Positions 50,227-62,785 of a DNA stretch of 64,000 nucleotides are shown piece after piece. A program made the translations under genes and the position numbers. This DNA comes from Diplonema japonicum (Eukaryota; Euglenozoa; Diplonemea; Diplonemida; Diplonemidae). The DNA is taken from contig OZ025715.1 of NCBI GenBank assembly GCA_964019335.1, positions 186,001 through 250,000 of the forward strand, read 5' to 3'. Within the stretch, counting starts at the first letter, position 1; each line of letters begins with the position of its first letter. The notes under the pieces were generated by a model, which worked only from the letters and a program-made list of their open reading frames with translations, was not told where the DNA came from and made no database searches.

Positions 50227-50760
50227 ATGGCGGCCAATTCGAAACGAGACTTGGAAGGAGAAAGAAACGAGAGTGAGGTGAAAAAACAGAAAATCAGCGA
50301 CGAAGAGGATGAAGAGGACTGCGCCGATATCAGTGAACTCGATAATTTGGAAGGGTTCCCGAAAGTAGTGGGGGGAACATGCAATGAAAAACTGGCGGGG
50401 GTGGTGGAAGAGTACCTCAAGAGAATGCAGGAAAACGGTGAGAGCATAACACAGCAGCTCAGCGGGAGGCGGGATTTCTCGAACCCCGATATGCTCCCGA
50501 ACATACTGAAGAAATATGGGATTAACCAGCACGGCACGATGTTGAAGCCCACAGTCTGGGCCATGCCCGGCCCTGGCAACCCGAACAATCTGACAAAGGC
50601 GGACTTCTTCTCGGAAATCTCTGCACAGCAAAACAACAAAAAAGCCCAGCAACAACAACAACAACAACACCCCGTCCCCTCAACCGCATCAACAACCACC
50701 ACCACCACCTCTATAACACGAAAAAGCGGTATTGCCGGCCGAGTCCCTGGACAGAACTAA
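50227..50760 (+). CDS. SAP30BP/HCNGP-like protein
   Basis: 177 residues. The segment at about 80-108 (RRDFSNPDMLPNILKKYGIN, then QHGTMLKP and VW) matches the HCNGP signature, in which NP..L..L...I.E.GTN.....P is conserved. An acidic N-terminus with KKQK precedes it, and a QQQQ/Thr-rich tail (ending with TTTT and RKSG) resembles the Thr-rich tail of animal SAP30BP. SAP30BP is a nuclear protein; in human cells it works with RBM17 in splicing of short introns with weak pyrimidine tracts. That would suit this genome, but the link is inference. Confidence 0.65.
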   Translation: MAANSKRDLEGERNESEVKKQKISDEEDEEDCADISELDNLEGFPKVVGGTCNEKLAGVVEEYLKRMQENGESITQQLSGRRDFSNPDMLPNILKKYGINQHGTMLKPTVWAMPGPGNPNNLTKADFFSEISAQQNNKKAQQQQQQQHPVPSTASTTTTTTSITRKSGIAGRVPGQN

Positions 50761-50803
50761 GGGGAAAAAAAGAAAAAAAAAAAAAAAAAAAAAGGAAGAA
50801 AGT

Positions 50804-50842
<39 letters not shown>

Positions 50843-51291
50843 AACTCGAGCCGGGTTTTCAAGGGGTCACTCCCAGACTTTTAGCGAAAAAGCGAAAAGC
50901 GTCAGGAAGACGAGTTGCCCCTCAAGCTCCGAAACCACTTCTGAGCTCTCGAGGTCTTTTCCTGTCCAGGACCTCTCCCTGCCTTGTAAACCAGTTGCAC
51001 AGAGCCCCTAAGCACATGGGCAAGTTAGTTACCTCTGTAAAGAAATGCAGGGCTTTACCGGTCACACTTCTTGAGGTGGAAAAAAAGCTTCGGTTTTTAA
51101 AGTCGGGGACAATGAAAGAGAATCTGGCATATTGCAGCTACGGGATGAGGACAAAAAAAAAAAAAAAAAAGTCGCACAACTGAAATTTGTCGCACAACTG
51201 AAATTTTAGCGACGTCGCAGAAAACCACCATTGGTGATGAGCTATGCATACAAAATTGTTTTTCCCATGTCAAAAACCCGGACGGAGACAG

Positions 51292-51325
<34 letters not shown>

Positions 51326-51454
51326 CACTGATTTTTAGAAGGGTGCCTGTAGCCTCCCACCCTTTCAAACCCGTGTAAAAACAATGTATTAATTTTATAT
51401 TATTCCCCCCCCCAAAAAAAAAATTCAATCAGTTTTGTAAAAAAAACAAAAAAA
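50761..51454. other. Intergenic with one complex patch
   Basis: A/T runs around a complex patch at 50840-51250. The patch holds a short direct repeat, GTCGCACAACTGAAATTT, present twice near 51171-51207. No product recognised. Confidence 0.5.
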
Positions 51455-52048
51455 ATGGGTATCACCCGTAGCAGCCTGCACAAGCGCAGAGTGACTGGTG
51501 GCAAGAAGTCGATCCACCAGAAGAAAAGGAAGTATGAGCTCGGGAGGGTGCCCGCCAACACGAAGTTGGTTATGGGGAACCAGAGGGTGACCACTGTGAG
51601 AACGAGGGGCGGAAACAAGAAGCACAGGGCGCTTAGGCTCGACACTGGTAACTTCTCGTGGGGCAGCGAGAGCTGCACCAGGAAGGCAAGGATTCTCGAT
51701 GTCGTATTCAATGCCACCAGCAACGAGCTGATCAGGACCAAATCGCTTGTGAAAAGCGCTATTTTGGAAATCGACGGCTCCCCCTTCCGTAACTGGTACT
51801 ACAAGCGTTATGGTGTGAAAATCGCCCCCAGAGACAAGACCATTGTGCCCTCTGAGTCCCGTAAGGCCCGTTGGGCTTCTCGCACCTCCAACCTTGAGAA
51901 ACCCCTCCAAGAGCAACTCCGCAGGGGCAAGGTTCTTGCAAAGGTCTCGTCCCGCCCCGGCCAGGACGGCAGGGCCGACGGGTACATCCTTGAGGGCGCC
52001 GAGCTTGCGTTCTACAACAAGAAAATCAAGTCGAAGAACAGGAAATAG
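51455..52048 (+). CDS. RPS8: 40S ribosomal protein eS8
   Basis: 197 residues beginning [20 protein letters not shown], the typical eS8 start (MGISRD..HKRR.TGGK). The conserved [21 protein letters not shown] and [18 protein letters not shown] blocks follow, then RNWYYKRYG. eS8 belongs to the small ribosomal subunit. Codons are C/G-ending as in other highly expressed genes here. Single exon, with an A-rich leader before the ATG. Length is close to other eS8 proteins (about 200). Confidence 0.97.
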   Translation: MGITRSSLHKRRVTGGKKSIHQKKRKYELGRVPANTKLVMGNQRVTTVRTRGGNKKHRALRLDTGNFSWGSESCTRKARILDVVFNATSNELIRTKSLVKSAILEIDGSPFRNWYYKRYGVKIAPRDKTIVPSESRKARWASRTSNLEKPLQEQLRRGKVLAKVSSRPGQDGRADGYILEGAELAFYNKKIKSKNRK

Positions 52049-52262
52049 GCAACGGAGTGGGAAGGGAGGTAGAGGGAAAAAAAAATAATAATAACAGTAT
52101 TACGACAACGAAGGAAAAAAAAAAAAAAAAAAAAAAACTACAATTCGATCAAGTCACATTTTTTTTTTCCCCTTCTCATTCCCCCCCCCCCCCTTTTTGA
52201 GATACATCGGTGGAGGAAAAAAAAAGGATTTTTTTACAAAAAAAAAAAAAAAAAAAAAAAGG

Positions 52263-52886
52263 ATGAAAGTCATCCTCTTACTTGCGATGGCTGCTTGCCT
52301 GTTGCCGATGACATCGTGCGAAGAGGCTATTTTTTCGGGGGGGTGTTTTTGGAAGCTGAAAGATGTTTACGCCAAACTGGACGGGGTGGAGGCTGTGGTG
52401 CTCGGGTACATAGGCGGGTGGAACAAGATGCCCAGCCAAGAAGACGTTATAGTGGGCAAGACGGGCCACGCAGAGTCGGTCATGGTGAAGTTCAAGGAGG
52501 ACATTGTGTCTTATAGGTACTTACTGAAAGTGTTTTGGAGGGCACACGACGCGACCCTGATCGGCTCACAGGGTCTTGACGTAGGAACACAGTTCCGGTC
52601 TGCCTTGTGGCCCCTCTCCCGTGAGCAGTACAACGTTGCCTCAGCTTCTATGAACGCAACGCACGATGGGACAAACCCCATCAGAACAACCCTTCAGCTC
52701 ACCACCTTGGAGGCCTTCCAACCTGCCAACATGTCCGCTGTAAAATTCCACTGTCGTCTTGCCGATTCTGAATCCATTCCCACCAGCGCTCAAAATGTTC
52801 CCATCCTCTCCGAGCCTGTTAGAAGCAACCTTTCCGGTGTGAGGACCAAGCGTTCTGAAACAACGCAGCTTGACCCTGTCCTGTAG
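52263..52886 (+). CDS. msrA: Secreted peptide-methionine sulfoxide reductase MsrA
   Basis: 207 residues. Residues 1-18 are a signal peptide (LLLAMAACLLPMTS). The MsrA active site GGCFW carries catalytic Cys28 (usually GCFWG, here GCFWK). Then come GYIGGW, GKTGHAESVMVKF, FWRAHDATLIGSQG and DVGTQFRSALWP, all matching the family, with LSREQYNVA after. MsrA reduces the S form of methionine sulfoxide in proteins. A signal peptide suggests action in the secretory path or outside. A later Cys near residue 167 might be the recycling Cys (inference). Upstream in-frame codons are only Lys runs, so this ATG is chosen. Confidence 0.9.
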   Translation: MKVILLLAMAACLLPMTSCEEAIFSGGCFWKLKDVYAKLDGVEAVVLGYIGGWNKMPSQEDVIVGKTGHAESVMVKFKEDIVSYRYLLKVFWRAHDATLIGSQGLDVGTQFRSALWPLSREQYNVASASMNATHDGTNPIRTTLQLTTLEAFQPANMSAVKFHCRLADSESIPTSAQNVPILSEPVRSNLSGVRTKRSETTQLDPVL

Positions 52887-52887
52887 G

Positions 52888-52918
<31 letters not shown>

Positions 52919-53522
52919 CCCTTCCCTGAATAAAGAAAAACAAAAAATTTAAAAGAATGGTTTTATCTATTACTCATCCCCTCCTCAGCTTTCTTTTTAA
53001 CCTGATGCACACCGACCTTGGGGGGGGGGGGGGGGGGTCCAATTTAGCAATTTTGATACTGTGGGCGGGGTAAAAACGGGCAGAATGCCACCACAGCAAG
53101 TGTGTACAATGTGTACAGGTAACAAGGGGAGTTCATTTAAAAAGTCTGGAAACAGATGTTGAACTTGCGAAAAATGAGATTAAAACGGCAGCGTACAGCC
53201 CTCTCTGAGTACCAGGACGGAGACAAGAACCTCTTCTGTCTAAGAAGTTGTCTTAACGCGTTTTCAGGGTTTGGGGTGTGCAAGGTGCGGAAGCACGGTG
53301 GCCTCTCGGTATCGACGGCATAGATGTGGGACTCATTTACACTGAGATCCAGGACTGAATTGTTGGAGTCAGGGTTGTACTTGGCGCGTCCAAAGTTGAT
53401 CCTTGAATCCCCAAGGCTTCAGAACATTGCTCCACGCACTCTCCACCACTGGAGGCCGCTCATTCATGCCGGGTTTGCGCTTGTTTTGTCATCAGCGCGC
53501 GTCTTTCCTTTTTATTGAAAAT

Positions 53523-53553
<31 letters not shown>

Positions 53554-53934
53554 CTTCAAAGGCCCTAAATTCAGTTTCTCCTCCGTAATATTCTTCTCCC
53601 CCTCCCCCTGCAGAGAAAAGCGTCTCATAGCACGGGCAAGGGGGGGGGGATCAAAAAAAAGTGGGGTGCGTAATGAGCAGCGTATCACCCGGAACGTTGA
53701 ATGGCAATGAACAATAAGGGATAAGTGGGATGATGTCTAAAAATATAAAAAGAAGAAAAGAAAAATGGAAAAGAGAAAACCCGAAAGAGATTGAAACACC
53801 ATGGTTGGTACCCTGTTGACGAAGCACCTCTCGAAACCTCCGTGCACGTGTTTATACAGGGCCCAATTTTTGTACCCTTTTTTGTTAATTCTTCACGTAC
53901 ACCTAACAACCGCTCAACCCAGGTCGGCTTTGAG
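52887..53934. other. Intergenic with a complex, non-homopolymer island (53040-53515)
   Basis: The island has normal base composition. On the minus strand a frame of about 90 codons is open through 53410-53140 (SRINFGRAKYNPDSNNSVL and onward) but has no ATG start. A + strand frame at 53324-53518 is also open. Neither is recognised. It may be a decayed mobile element or gene relic. T and G runs flank it. Confidence 0.4.
53876..53922 (+). promoter_or_regulatory. Probable trans-splice acceptor of the NO VEIN-like gene
   Basis: A CCCTTTTTTGTT tract and then AACCCAG ending at 53922, 12 bases before ATG 53935. It argues against the longer open frame that starts at a TTG at 53791. Confidence 0.45.
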
Positions 53935-56900
53935 ATGGACCGCAGCAGCCGGTTACTGAACAACGACCTATTCGCAAAGGCGTATGCAGGTGGCGATGTG
54001 AGCGGTGGACAAGTGGACTATGACTGCATCCCACAAGGCCCAGAGGGGCTGCTAATGGGAAAAAACGAGATCAGAACAGAAGTGGACAAATACGTGAAAT
54101 GCGTCCTGCGGATCACAAAGGCCAACAGAAAGCAAGACCCCACAGGGAGATGCGCGAGTATGACAGTTCCGAGACTGCTTAGGTGCGTCGCACTGCACTT
54201 CCGAGTACAAGAATGGCGCGCCCTTGAAACCCCCATCGACGCCGTCCCCACGCTGGGCGACTACATCGAAAAATGCAAAAAAATCGACAATACAATCCAC
54301 GCTGTCTTCTCTTCTCGGGACATCCTCACCCTCTACGAGCTTAAACGCGAGGTGGCCGCTCTCAACGGCACCCGGCACTGGGAGGACCTCGGGCTGTACC
54401 ATTCCATCCACGAGAACCCGTGTGTCATTCAGTACTACGGTGTTAAGCTTGCTAACGAACCCCCCGAAGTCCGTGTTTGCGACCTCCTTGCTTATATCTA
54501 CAGCCAAGCCGACGAGCTGTCCCTCAAAGAGGTCATCACTGGTTTTGGTGGAATGTACGGAACTGAAGTACACTCCGCCGAAGAGCTCGGTGTGTGGGTC
54601 CGCAACATGCGTGTGCTCATTGAAGCCATCGATGTCGAGAAGCGGCGGCTCAAGGAACAGATCGCAAAGGCGGACATCCAACTTGATCAGATGAGCGAGA
54701 AGAACGTCAACCTCGTGAAATGGCTGGTGGGCATCCTGAACACGAATCAAAAACCGCAACCAGGGAACCCCCTGCTGGGCGTCAGGTCACGGGATGTACA
54801 CGCAGTGTACACATCACCACACACGGCATCGGCAGCCGAACAGAGCAGTGTCATCGCTGCCATCCATAAACTGCTACGCCCTGCCGTGGACGAGGGGTGG
54901 GTCTCTGACGTCTCAGACACAGACTCCGAGTCCTCCAGCTCGGGGAGCTCTTCATCGTCATCCGGCACCGTGAGGCACAACAAGCGGGACGTGATCGGCG
55001 TCATGATGGAGAGGAAAATCGACGCGCAACAGAAAAAGCTCGCCAAGCGTGCGGAAAGACGCTCCCAACGCTCCCTTGCAGCGGAGCAGCTGCGGATTGT
55101 CGAGGAGCACATGAAGAAAAAGACGGAGGTCGAAGCATACAAGTCCTTTGGCGTTGCCACCCGCGACGATGTCGTGCAAACTATATCCGACACCTTGAAG
55201 AAGATGAAACAAGAGAATTGGGCCTCCAGCGGAGGATTGAAGAAGATAGAAGCCGCCATCAACGACGTGCACTCTGGGTCCATCGACGCCGTGTGCCACA
55301 AAGTGGGTCCGCTTCCCGCTCTCGTGCTTGAAGCTGCTGTGAAGGTCATCACGCACCACAACACAAGCCCCACCAGAGCTGACTCCGAGGAAGCAGCCGA
55401 CGAGCAACTCCTCCCTGAGTCAGAACGCTCCGACATGATCGCCGCTATTGTCGAGAAGGCCCTCGACAGCATCCAGACGGCCACTGCTGATATGAACATT
55501 ATCGATCGGTTGGCTGCACTTGAGAACAGGACTCTTACGCTCCTTGCGTCGGAGGCTGGCAAAGACATTACATCGTTCCTAGAGTGCAAGCTAGGCACCT
55601 TTTTGGAGTTCATCCGCAGCAGAGACCACCTCTCGAAACTTCTGCTGCAAAAGTCAGCGGTGGACAAGCAGTTGCAGCGAACTGCGAGCAGTTTCTTAGA
55701 CACCGCCTCGGGGTCTGTTCCGCTACGGAGCCTTGAAGAGGAGGAACGGAACCACTTAGAGAAAGCACTGCTTGTCCACCTCCCGTCGTGTGACTACGAC
55801 TCGTTGGGTGGATTTAATGAGCTGCAGGCAGTGGAGCCCCAGAAGACTGGTGCGATCAAGCGCCACATTGGTGCTTTCACAACATTGAACAAGTCTGCGC
55901 TCGACGCCGCGGAGTACAAGGTGCACGGCATCACAAGCGATGGGCTCATTAAGAAGGTGCTGAACTTCCCTATCCTGACTGAGCTGCGGGGTGCCCTGCA
56001 GTGGGACGCGCTCCTTGCGAGCAGCTTCGGTGATCTAATCTCATTCTTGTCAGCCAACGGGGTGCCCTTCATGACCGATGGAAAACTGTGGAAAAACAAA
56101 CCCGAAGAGGTGTACCTGCTCCCCAGCGAGGCTTCCCCCGACCACTTCAAAGAAGCTGTGACGAATGGTGCTGGAAGGCTAGCGGCGGGCATCCTCCTCG
56201 CCATGCACCTCGATGGAGAGACAAGCTCTGAGCTGCTCTCGGCATATGTACAGGCCGGCCTGAAGCACCATGTTGCTGACTCCAGCAGAGTACTGTTCGT
56301 TAAGGACGCCATCACAACTCTCCCGAGATCGGCAGCGAAGATCTTCGCCAAGTCCGTCTTCATCAACCCCTTGCTCAGCATTTTCAGAGGTGGCCTCAAC
56401 TCTATTTATCATGTGTCCACTCCGGAAGAAAAGAAAGCCCTGCACGAGATCGGGTGCTGCGGTGGCCTGTCCACGTGGAAAAACGAGTACGAAGGATGGC
56501 TCACATTGCTGTCTGCGCGCCCTACGGTGACTGAAGTGCCTGAATGCAATACGGTGGCTGAAGAGAAGGCAGTACACGTTGGTGCGACAGAACAGAAGAA
56601 AGAAGTCGTGAAGGAAGCGAACGAAGCGAACGAGCCTGCTAAGAAGGCTCAGACTATTGAGAATAAACCAGGTGCAGTTGTCGAAGTGGCATCAGGGGAG
56701 CCTCGTGCTGTGGTGAATTCGATCCTGAGGTACGAGTTCGGAGTGGGTGCAGACATGACTGACGAGGGGAAGCTGCTGCACAACACTTCCTCCGCTCGTT
56801 TAGGGAGGGCCATCGAGAGGCTTGCTAGCGACCTGTACTCTTCGGACGTGCATTTCGTGCTAGAACTGATTCAGAACGCCGATGACAACAAGTACCTCGA

Positions 56901-59900
56901 CGGTGCCTTGCCCAGGCTGTGCTTCGATGTGACACCCAACGCCGTCGTCGTAAGCAACAACGAGCTTGGCTTCAGCGACAAGAACATCCGTGCCCTGTGC
57001 GATGTGGGGTCTTCCACGAAGGCAAACTCAGAAGGCTACATTGGTATGAAGGGAATCGGCTTCAAATCCGTTTTCCGTGTCACAAGCGCACCTGAGATCC
57101 ACAGCAGTGGGTACCATATCAAGTTCGACTTGTCCACTGGGTCCATGGGGTACATCATGCCTACATGGCTTGAGGACGGTGGACACAAAGACCGCCAGCT
57201 GGCTAAAGGAGGGCCGCACCCTACTCAGATCGTTCTGCCGCTGGCAGGCGACATGGCAACAGGGCACCGTAGGGAGCTGCTGACGTCGAAGCTCGACGAC
57301 ATTCATCCGTCGCTTCTGCTGTTCGTTAGAAAGCTGCGCTGCATCGAGATCACCGACCACGCGAAGAACACCACTCGCAAGATGGTGCGCTACGACAGAG
57401 GGAATGACGTTGTGGAAGTGCTAGTCAACGACGTGCCATGCAGGTGGCTGGTGCAGAGGAACGTGCTTGTCCCAGAGGTGTCTCGAGGTGACAACAGAGG
57501 CGTCGTTTCGAGGACAGAACTTGCGCTTGCATTCCCCCTGTTAGAGCTTGACGACGAGGCGCAGGAGATGATGGTGTTTGCCTTCCTTCCTCTGAGGTCA
57601 TGCGGTCTGAAGTTTGTCCTGCAAGGTGATTGGACAATCCCTTCCTCGCGAGAAGATGTTGACGCAGGCTCACCATGGAACCAGTGGTTGCGCTCCAAGG
57701 TGGCACCCCTTTTCATGGCGTCCCTTGAGGCGTTCAAAAACCACTACAGCGAAGCGCATCGAGCGCTCTCTGCGTTCCTCGCTTACGTTCCTTACGGAAC
57801 AGGCGTCACAGGCTTTTTCAGGCCTTTGATTGAAGATGTCCGCAGATCCATGCTGCACGCTAAGTGCCTTCTGACGACGACAGGGGTGTGGGAGCGTCCT
57901 GGGAATGTCATTATCTTGCCCGATGCGCTCTGCGGCGAGCCCTGCATGCTGACGGAAGTCGTTGCCCCTGAAGAAGAGATACAGACGTCGCTGCGGAAGA
58001 GATACCTCCACCCGAAGGTGGTCCTGTCAAGCGACGTGACGCAGCACTTGCGACTCGACGTGCTGGGTTTGGGGCATCTGCTTGACATTGCTAAGTACAA
58101 GATCAAGAACCACGAAGATACCACACATGGTGCAAAGAATGAGTGGTTGGCAAGGTGGTTATTATGTGTGCATGCATGCCTTGACGGGCGGTGCGGGGCG
58201 ACTCCCACAGGCTCCATGCGTGCTGCTGTGATGGAAGAGATCCGTGCCCTGCAAGTGATGCCCTTGACAGGTGCAGCGCGGAGCTCGTTCAAGGACGGTG
58301 GGATCTTCTTCTCGAAAACCGATGATACTGACCCAAGGTACGACGTGTTCCTCAGCCACATGAGGATGCTCGACGAGACGATGCTTTTCACTGTGCCGGA
58401 GGGCATCCCGCGCAGTTCTCTAAAGCAAGTTCTGACAGAGATTGGTGTCCGCCCGCTGTCTCCACACGATGTGGTCGAGAAGTTCATCCTTCCCTTGTAC
58501 TCTACTGGACAGTGGAAGAAAGCCGACAGGGAGATGTTGAAGGCAACCATCCTCTTCATCAACCACCACAGGTCGCAGGTCCATCCCTCCATGCTGCAGG
58601 AGCTGGCCAAGCACGTCGTCTTGGAGACCAACCAAGGCTTGGTCTCCGCAGCACACTCCACAATCCTGTTCACGGTCGGGTACGGCAACCCATGCAGGGT
58701 CGAGTACATGTTCAAGAAATATCTACCGCAAGTCATGCCCAATGCTAAAGACATTTGTGACTGGGTGTTGCTGTCAGATATGTACCTTGAGATGGACACC
58801 GACTGGGCCTCGTTGATGGAGACACTGGGTGTGAAGTACTTCTACGAAGTGAAGCAGAAGAACGTGAAGTTCACTGATTACAAGAAGACTAAGTGGGCCA
58901 ATTGCGAATGGCCGTTTGCCGCACGTGGTGCGGAGGTGGTCGACTACGAGATGCGGGATCTGGAGAACATCCTCACGAAGCTTGTGGAGAAAGAAGCCGA
59001 ATGCCAAGGCACAGCTGTGGGCGCTTCAATTCTGTCCGCTCTGAGATGCATAGCAGAGCAACTCGATAAGGACTGGCACCACAGGGGGTACAGCAGCAAA
59101 TGCCGTGCCACGTTCGTTGGCACCAGCGACACGGCCGCCAAGACATCCCTACCGTCCTCGTTCGCAATGATGCTGCAGAGCCTCAAGTGGCTGCCCACTT
59201 CGCATGGCATATTAGAGAAGCCTCACGGGCTTCTCATTGAGTCCAAGCAAGCCAGCCACCTCCTTAGAAACACCCTCCCAACTCTGTCCCTGTCGCTCAA
59301 AAATACGTCGTTCATTGAGACATTAGGCATCCGGACAGACGTGACTGCTGATGACGTGATCAAGGCGCTGCAGAAATGGCAGAAGGAGGCAAAGCATCGC
59401 GTGTTCTTCACAACATTGGAGGACATGCAGACTGTGTACCGATTCCTCGCAGACGCTGTTCTGACAGACGAGGAATGCGAGGCCATATGCAAGTCGCCGT
59501 TAGTCTACATTCCAGCCCGCAACGCAGATGTGTCGGGCACCACAGGGAGCTTCAATCTGTTGGAAGACGTGTGGTGGGAGGATGCCCTGCCGTCTGTGCA
59601 GGATCTCAAGATAGCCATGCCGCACCTGTCCTCTTACTACCCTGAGCTCAGGTCGTGGTTTGTGTCTTTGAAGATTCGTCTGAAGCCGACGTTTGCTGAG
59701 CACGTGAAATTTGTCGCGGGTCTCGCGGGTCCGCCCGGCACAGTGGTGCCATACGTGATGCAGTCGCTGGTGTGTTGGAATCAGATGCTTGAAGAAGGTT
59801 CGTCCCTCAGGTTCCACAACCACCAGGACATGCTTGAGGCCAAGCTTTTCCAGACCTTCCACAGCCCGACGCAGTTGTTTTCGGTGTCTGACGGGTTGTT

Positions 59901-62754
59901 CATCAATGACTTACCAGAACAGCTGGGCGACGAGCTGAAGAAGCAAGAACTGGGGATCATCGTGCTGAGCGTGCCGCTGTCGCAGGTGAAGAAAGCGTTG
60001 GTCTCGTTGTTTTCGGTGAAGCAGCTCAGCCTGGTGTCAGACATTGAAGTGTCAACGAAGTACTTGGAATGGGACGCCACCAACATGCTGCATGAGAAGC
60101 TCAACAACACACTGCCGTATGTGCAGCGGTACATCTTGACAAAGATACCCGCCTTGTGGAAGCAGCTCTCGACCGAGCTGGAGTGCATCAACGAGACAGG
60201 CGTCCGTGTCGTACACGAAATGGCGTGCAAGGTAACCGTCAACCTCAAAAATAAACGTTTCGACGCTTCATCTACATGCGCAGTCATTTACTCCAACGGG
60301 ACACTGTATGTGAAGACAACGCACACCAGGCAGTACTCGAAGGTCTTGGGCGAGTTCTTCAGGGGCGTCCTCACCGCCGCTGGCTCCGGTGTCTACACCA
60401 AAAAAGCTGACTGGGAAGCGTTGCTTGAGTTCTGCCACAGAGTTGTCCTGCAGCTAGCGGAGGACCCTAAAGGGATGGAGATCTACATGATCGAGAAGCA
60501 CATACACCCTCTCCCTCCCGACGTTGAGAAATGGGTGTTGGTGTCCACACCGCAGTCTGGTGTGGAAGAAATGTTCCCGAAGACCAGCGGGAACCCTTCG
60601 CTGGCAAAGCTTGACAGAGAGTCGTCCATCACGAGGGATGAGGTAGCACAGCTCGATGCTGAGATCGGAATTGACAAAGCGGAACGTGAAAGGAGTGACA
60701 CCGCAGGGGACACAAACCCACACCTCGAACCAGCATCCGGACGGAAAAGAGACCACGACGGTGACGGGGTTGCACGACCTGCCGATGGTGTGAAACGCAG
60801 ACGGGCTGAAGACATGAACGAAGAAGACAACAACGACGACGGTGGTGCCAACGAAAGACAAGGCGGGTTCGGCGGGAAGGGAAGAAAAGGCGGTGATAAG
60901 AACGAAGATGAACACGAATACAAACACATCAACGACAACTTACCGAGAGCGGTGGAGGTGAGCCTTGCACAACGCCCGCTTCTTGCGATCCTACGCATAT
61001 GGATGAGAGAAGGCAAAGCACAGTTCGTGGCGATCCATCGCCAGAACATGAAGGAGAAGCTAGGCATACAGTTTGTGTCAGGCACGTTGACCATCCGCGG
61101 ACACACCCAAGACACGCCGGCTGCTCGGAACCCGCACGAGCTCCCTATTGGATTCCACATCCTGGCTTGCAACGAGATCCCTGTGGAAAACGTAACTGAG
61201 CTGAAGGTCCAGCTTGTAAAGTCCGCGAGAGTGAAGCTCATCATCGGTTGTGAACCGTATCCAGAAAACCCGAAGGCGTACCTTGCGGAGCACAGCCCTG
61301 CGAAGGACTACGAGTCTGATATTGGGCGACAGTCGGAAGCTCTTCACGAATGGGAGGATGAAATGCTTTCCAGACTGGAGTCGGAAGGTGGGGGTGGAAA
61401 AGATAGAAGGAAGGGAGGAAAGGGACTGGGTGGCAAAGGCGGCAAGAGAGCAAAACGGCAAATGGCAGCTGCGGACCAGCTCGTGTCAGGAAGGACAGCA
61501 ATGTACGACGGGAACGGGAAGCTGCTTGGCTTCCTTGGCAAAAACGGATTCGAAGCACCAGATGTCGAGACCTCTGGTGTCGATGAAATAATCGAACAAG
61601 ACGGCAGTGCAACAGGGTTCTGCTACATGTGCGGTTCAAAGCTACACAAAACGGAAAAATGCCCAATGGCAGACGATGCAAACAGCCACCTTCACTCGAT
61701 GATGGCACCACCGCGGCCCAAAGGCGCACCCTCTCATACAGGCGGCAAAAAGGGTGGGAAGCAACTCGGAAAAGGCAGCAAGAACATTGCAGAAGACCGT
61801 TTGCAGCGCATGGAAAGCAGGTTTGAATCCGGCGCCGTGGGTAAAGAAATGGTGAAATTCGAAAGCGAAGAAGGATGGGCCCCGCAGCCCGGTGTCATGA
61901 AGCTTCAAGAAGAAGGGGAACGGAAGGAAACACAAAACGACGGTTCTGGGTACCGAACCGGCGTGGAAAAGTGGGGAGAGAACGACCAAAGCGGGAAGGG
62001 CGGCAAGAAATCAGGAAGAGAAGGCGACGACGCGAAGCGGAAACGGGCCCCGAACGTGTACGACCAGGAACAGTACAAGAAGAAACCGAAGCAGGGCGAC
62101 GACGACGACGACGACGGGCTGAAAAAGATCGGGAGGTGGGGGGAACAGTTTGTTCACCGATACCTAACGAACCGACCCAACCCGCTCCAAGAGTGTTCTT
62201 GGGTCAACGAAGTAGAAGAGACAGGCGCCTCCTATGACCTGGTCGTCAGGAAGAAGGACCCCAACACTGGCATCGTGACTGTGGTGTACATTGAAGTGAA
62301 AACCACCGTCGCCAACGCGAAAATGTTCTTTTCCGTCACCCACCGCGAGCTGCAGTTCGCTCAGATCCAAGGTTCGAACTTTCACATCTACCGTGTCTTT
62401 GCCGCTGGTTCCAGTAACGCTCGCATCACGATAATCAAGGATCCCATTGGCGAGGTGAGACGGGGCGCCATAGCTGTGTCGGGTGCTGTCACCATGACCC
62501 TGAAACCCTTCATCGCCCGGAGCAAGATACAAGAAATCGAATCTGATGCGCTTCCCGAAATGCCAAAACCCGTGCAAACAATGGTATGTGTGGGAGGGGA
62601 CGTACAATGGGGGGAAATTAAAAAAAAAAAAAAAAAAAAGGTTCTCCGCCTTACCAAAACTGACGTTTCGGACCCTACGGGGTTGAACATCAGAAAAGAC
62701 CTTGTTATCAATAAGCATATTGCCGCTCCTGGGGTCACGGTATGAGCATTTAAA

Positions 62755-62785
<31 letters not shown>

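Noticed and set aside
53791-53934. 48-residue N-terminal extension of the NO VEIN-like protein
   Set aside because: It begins with TTG and is interrupted by the likely acceptor at 53922.
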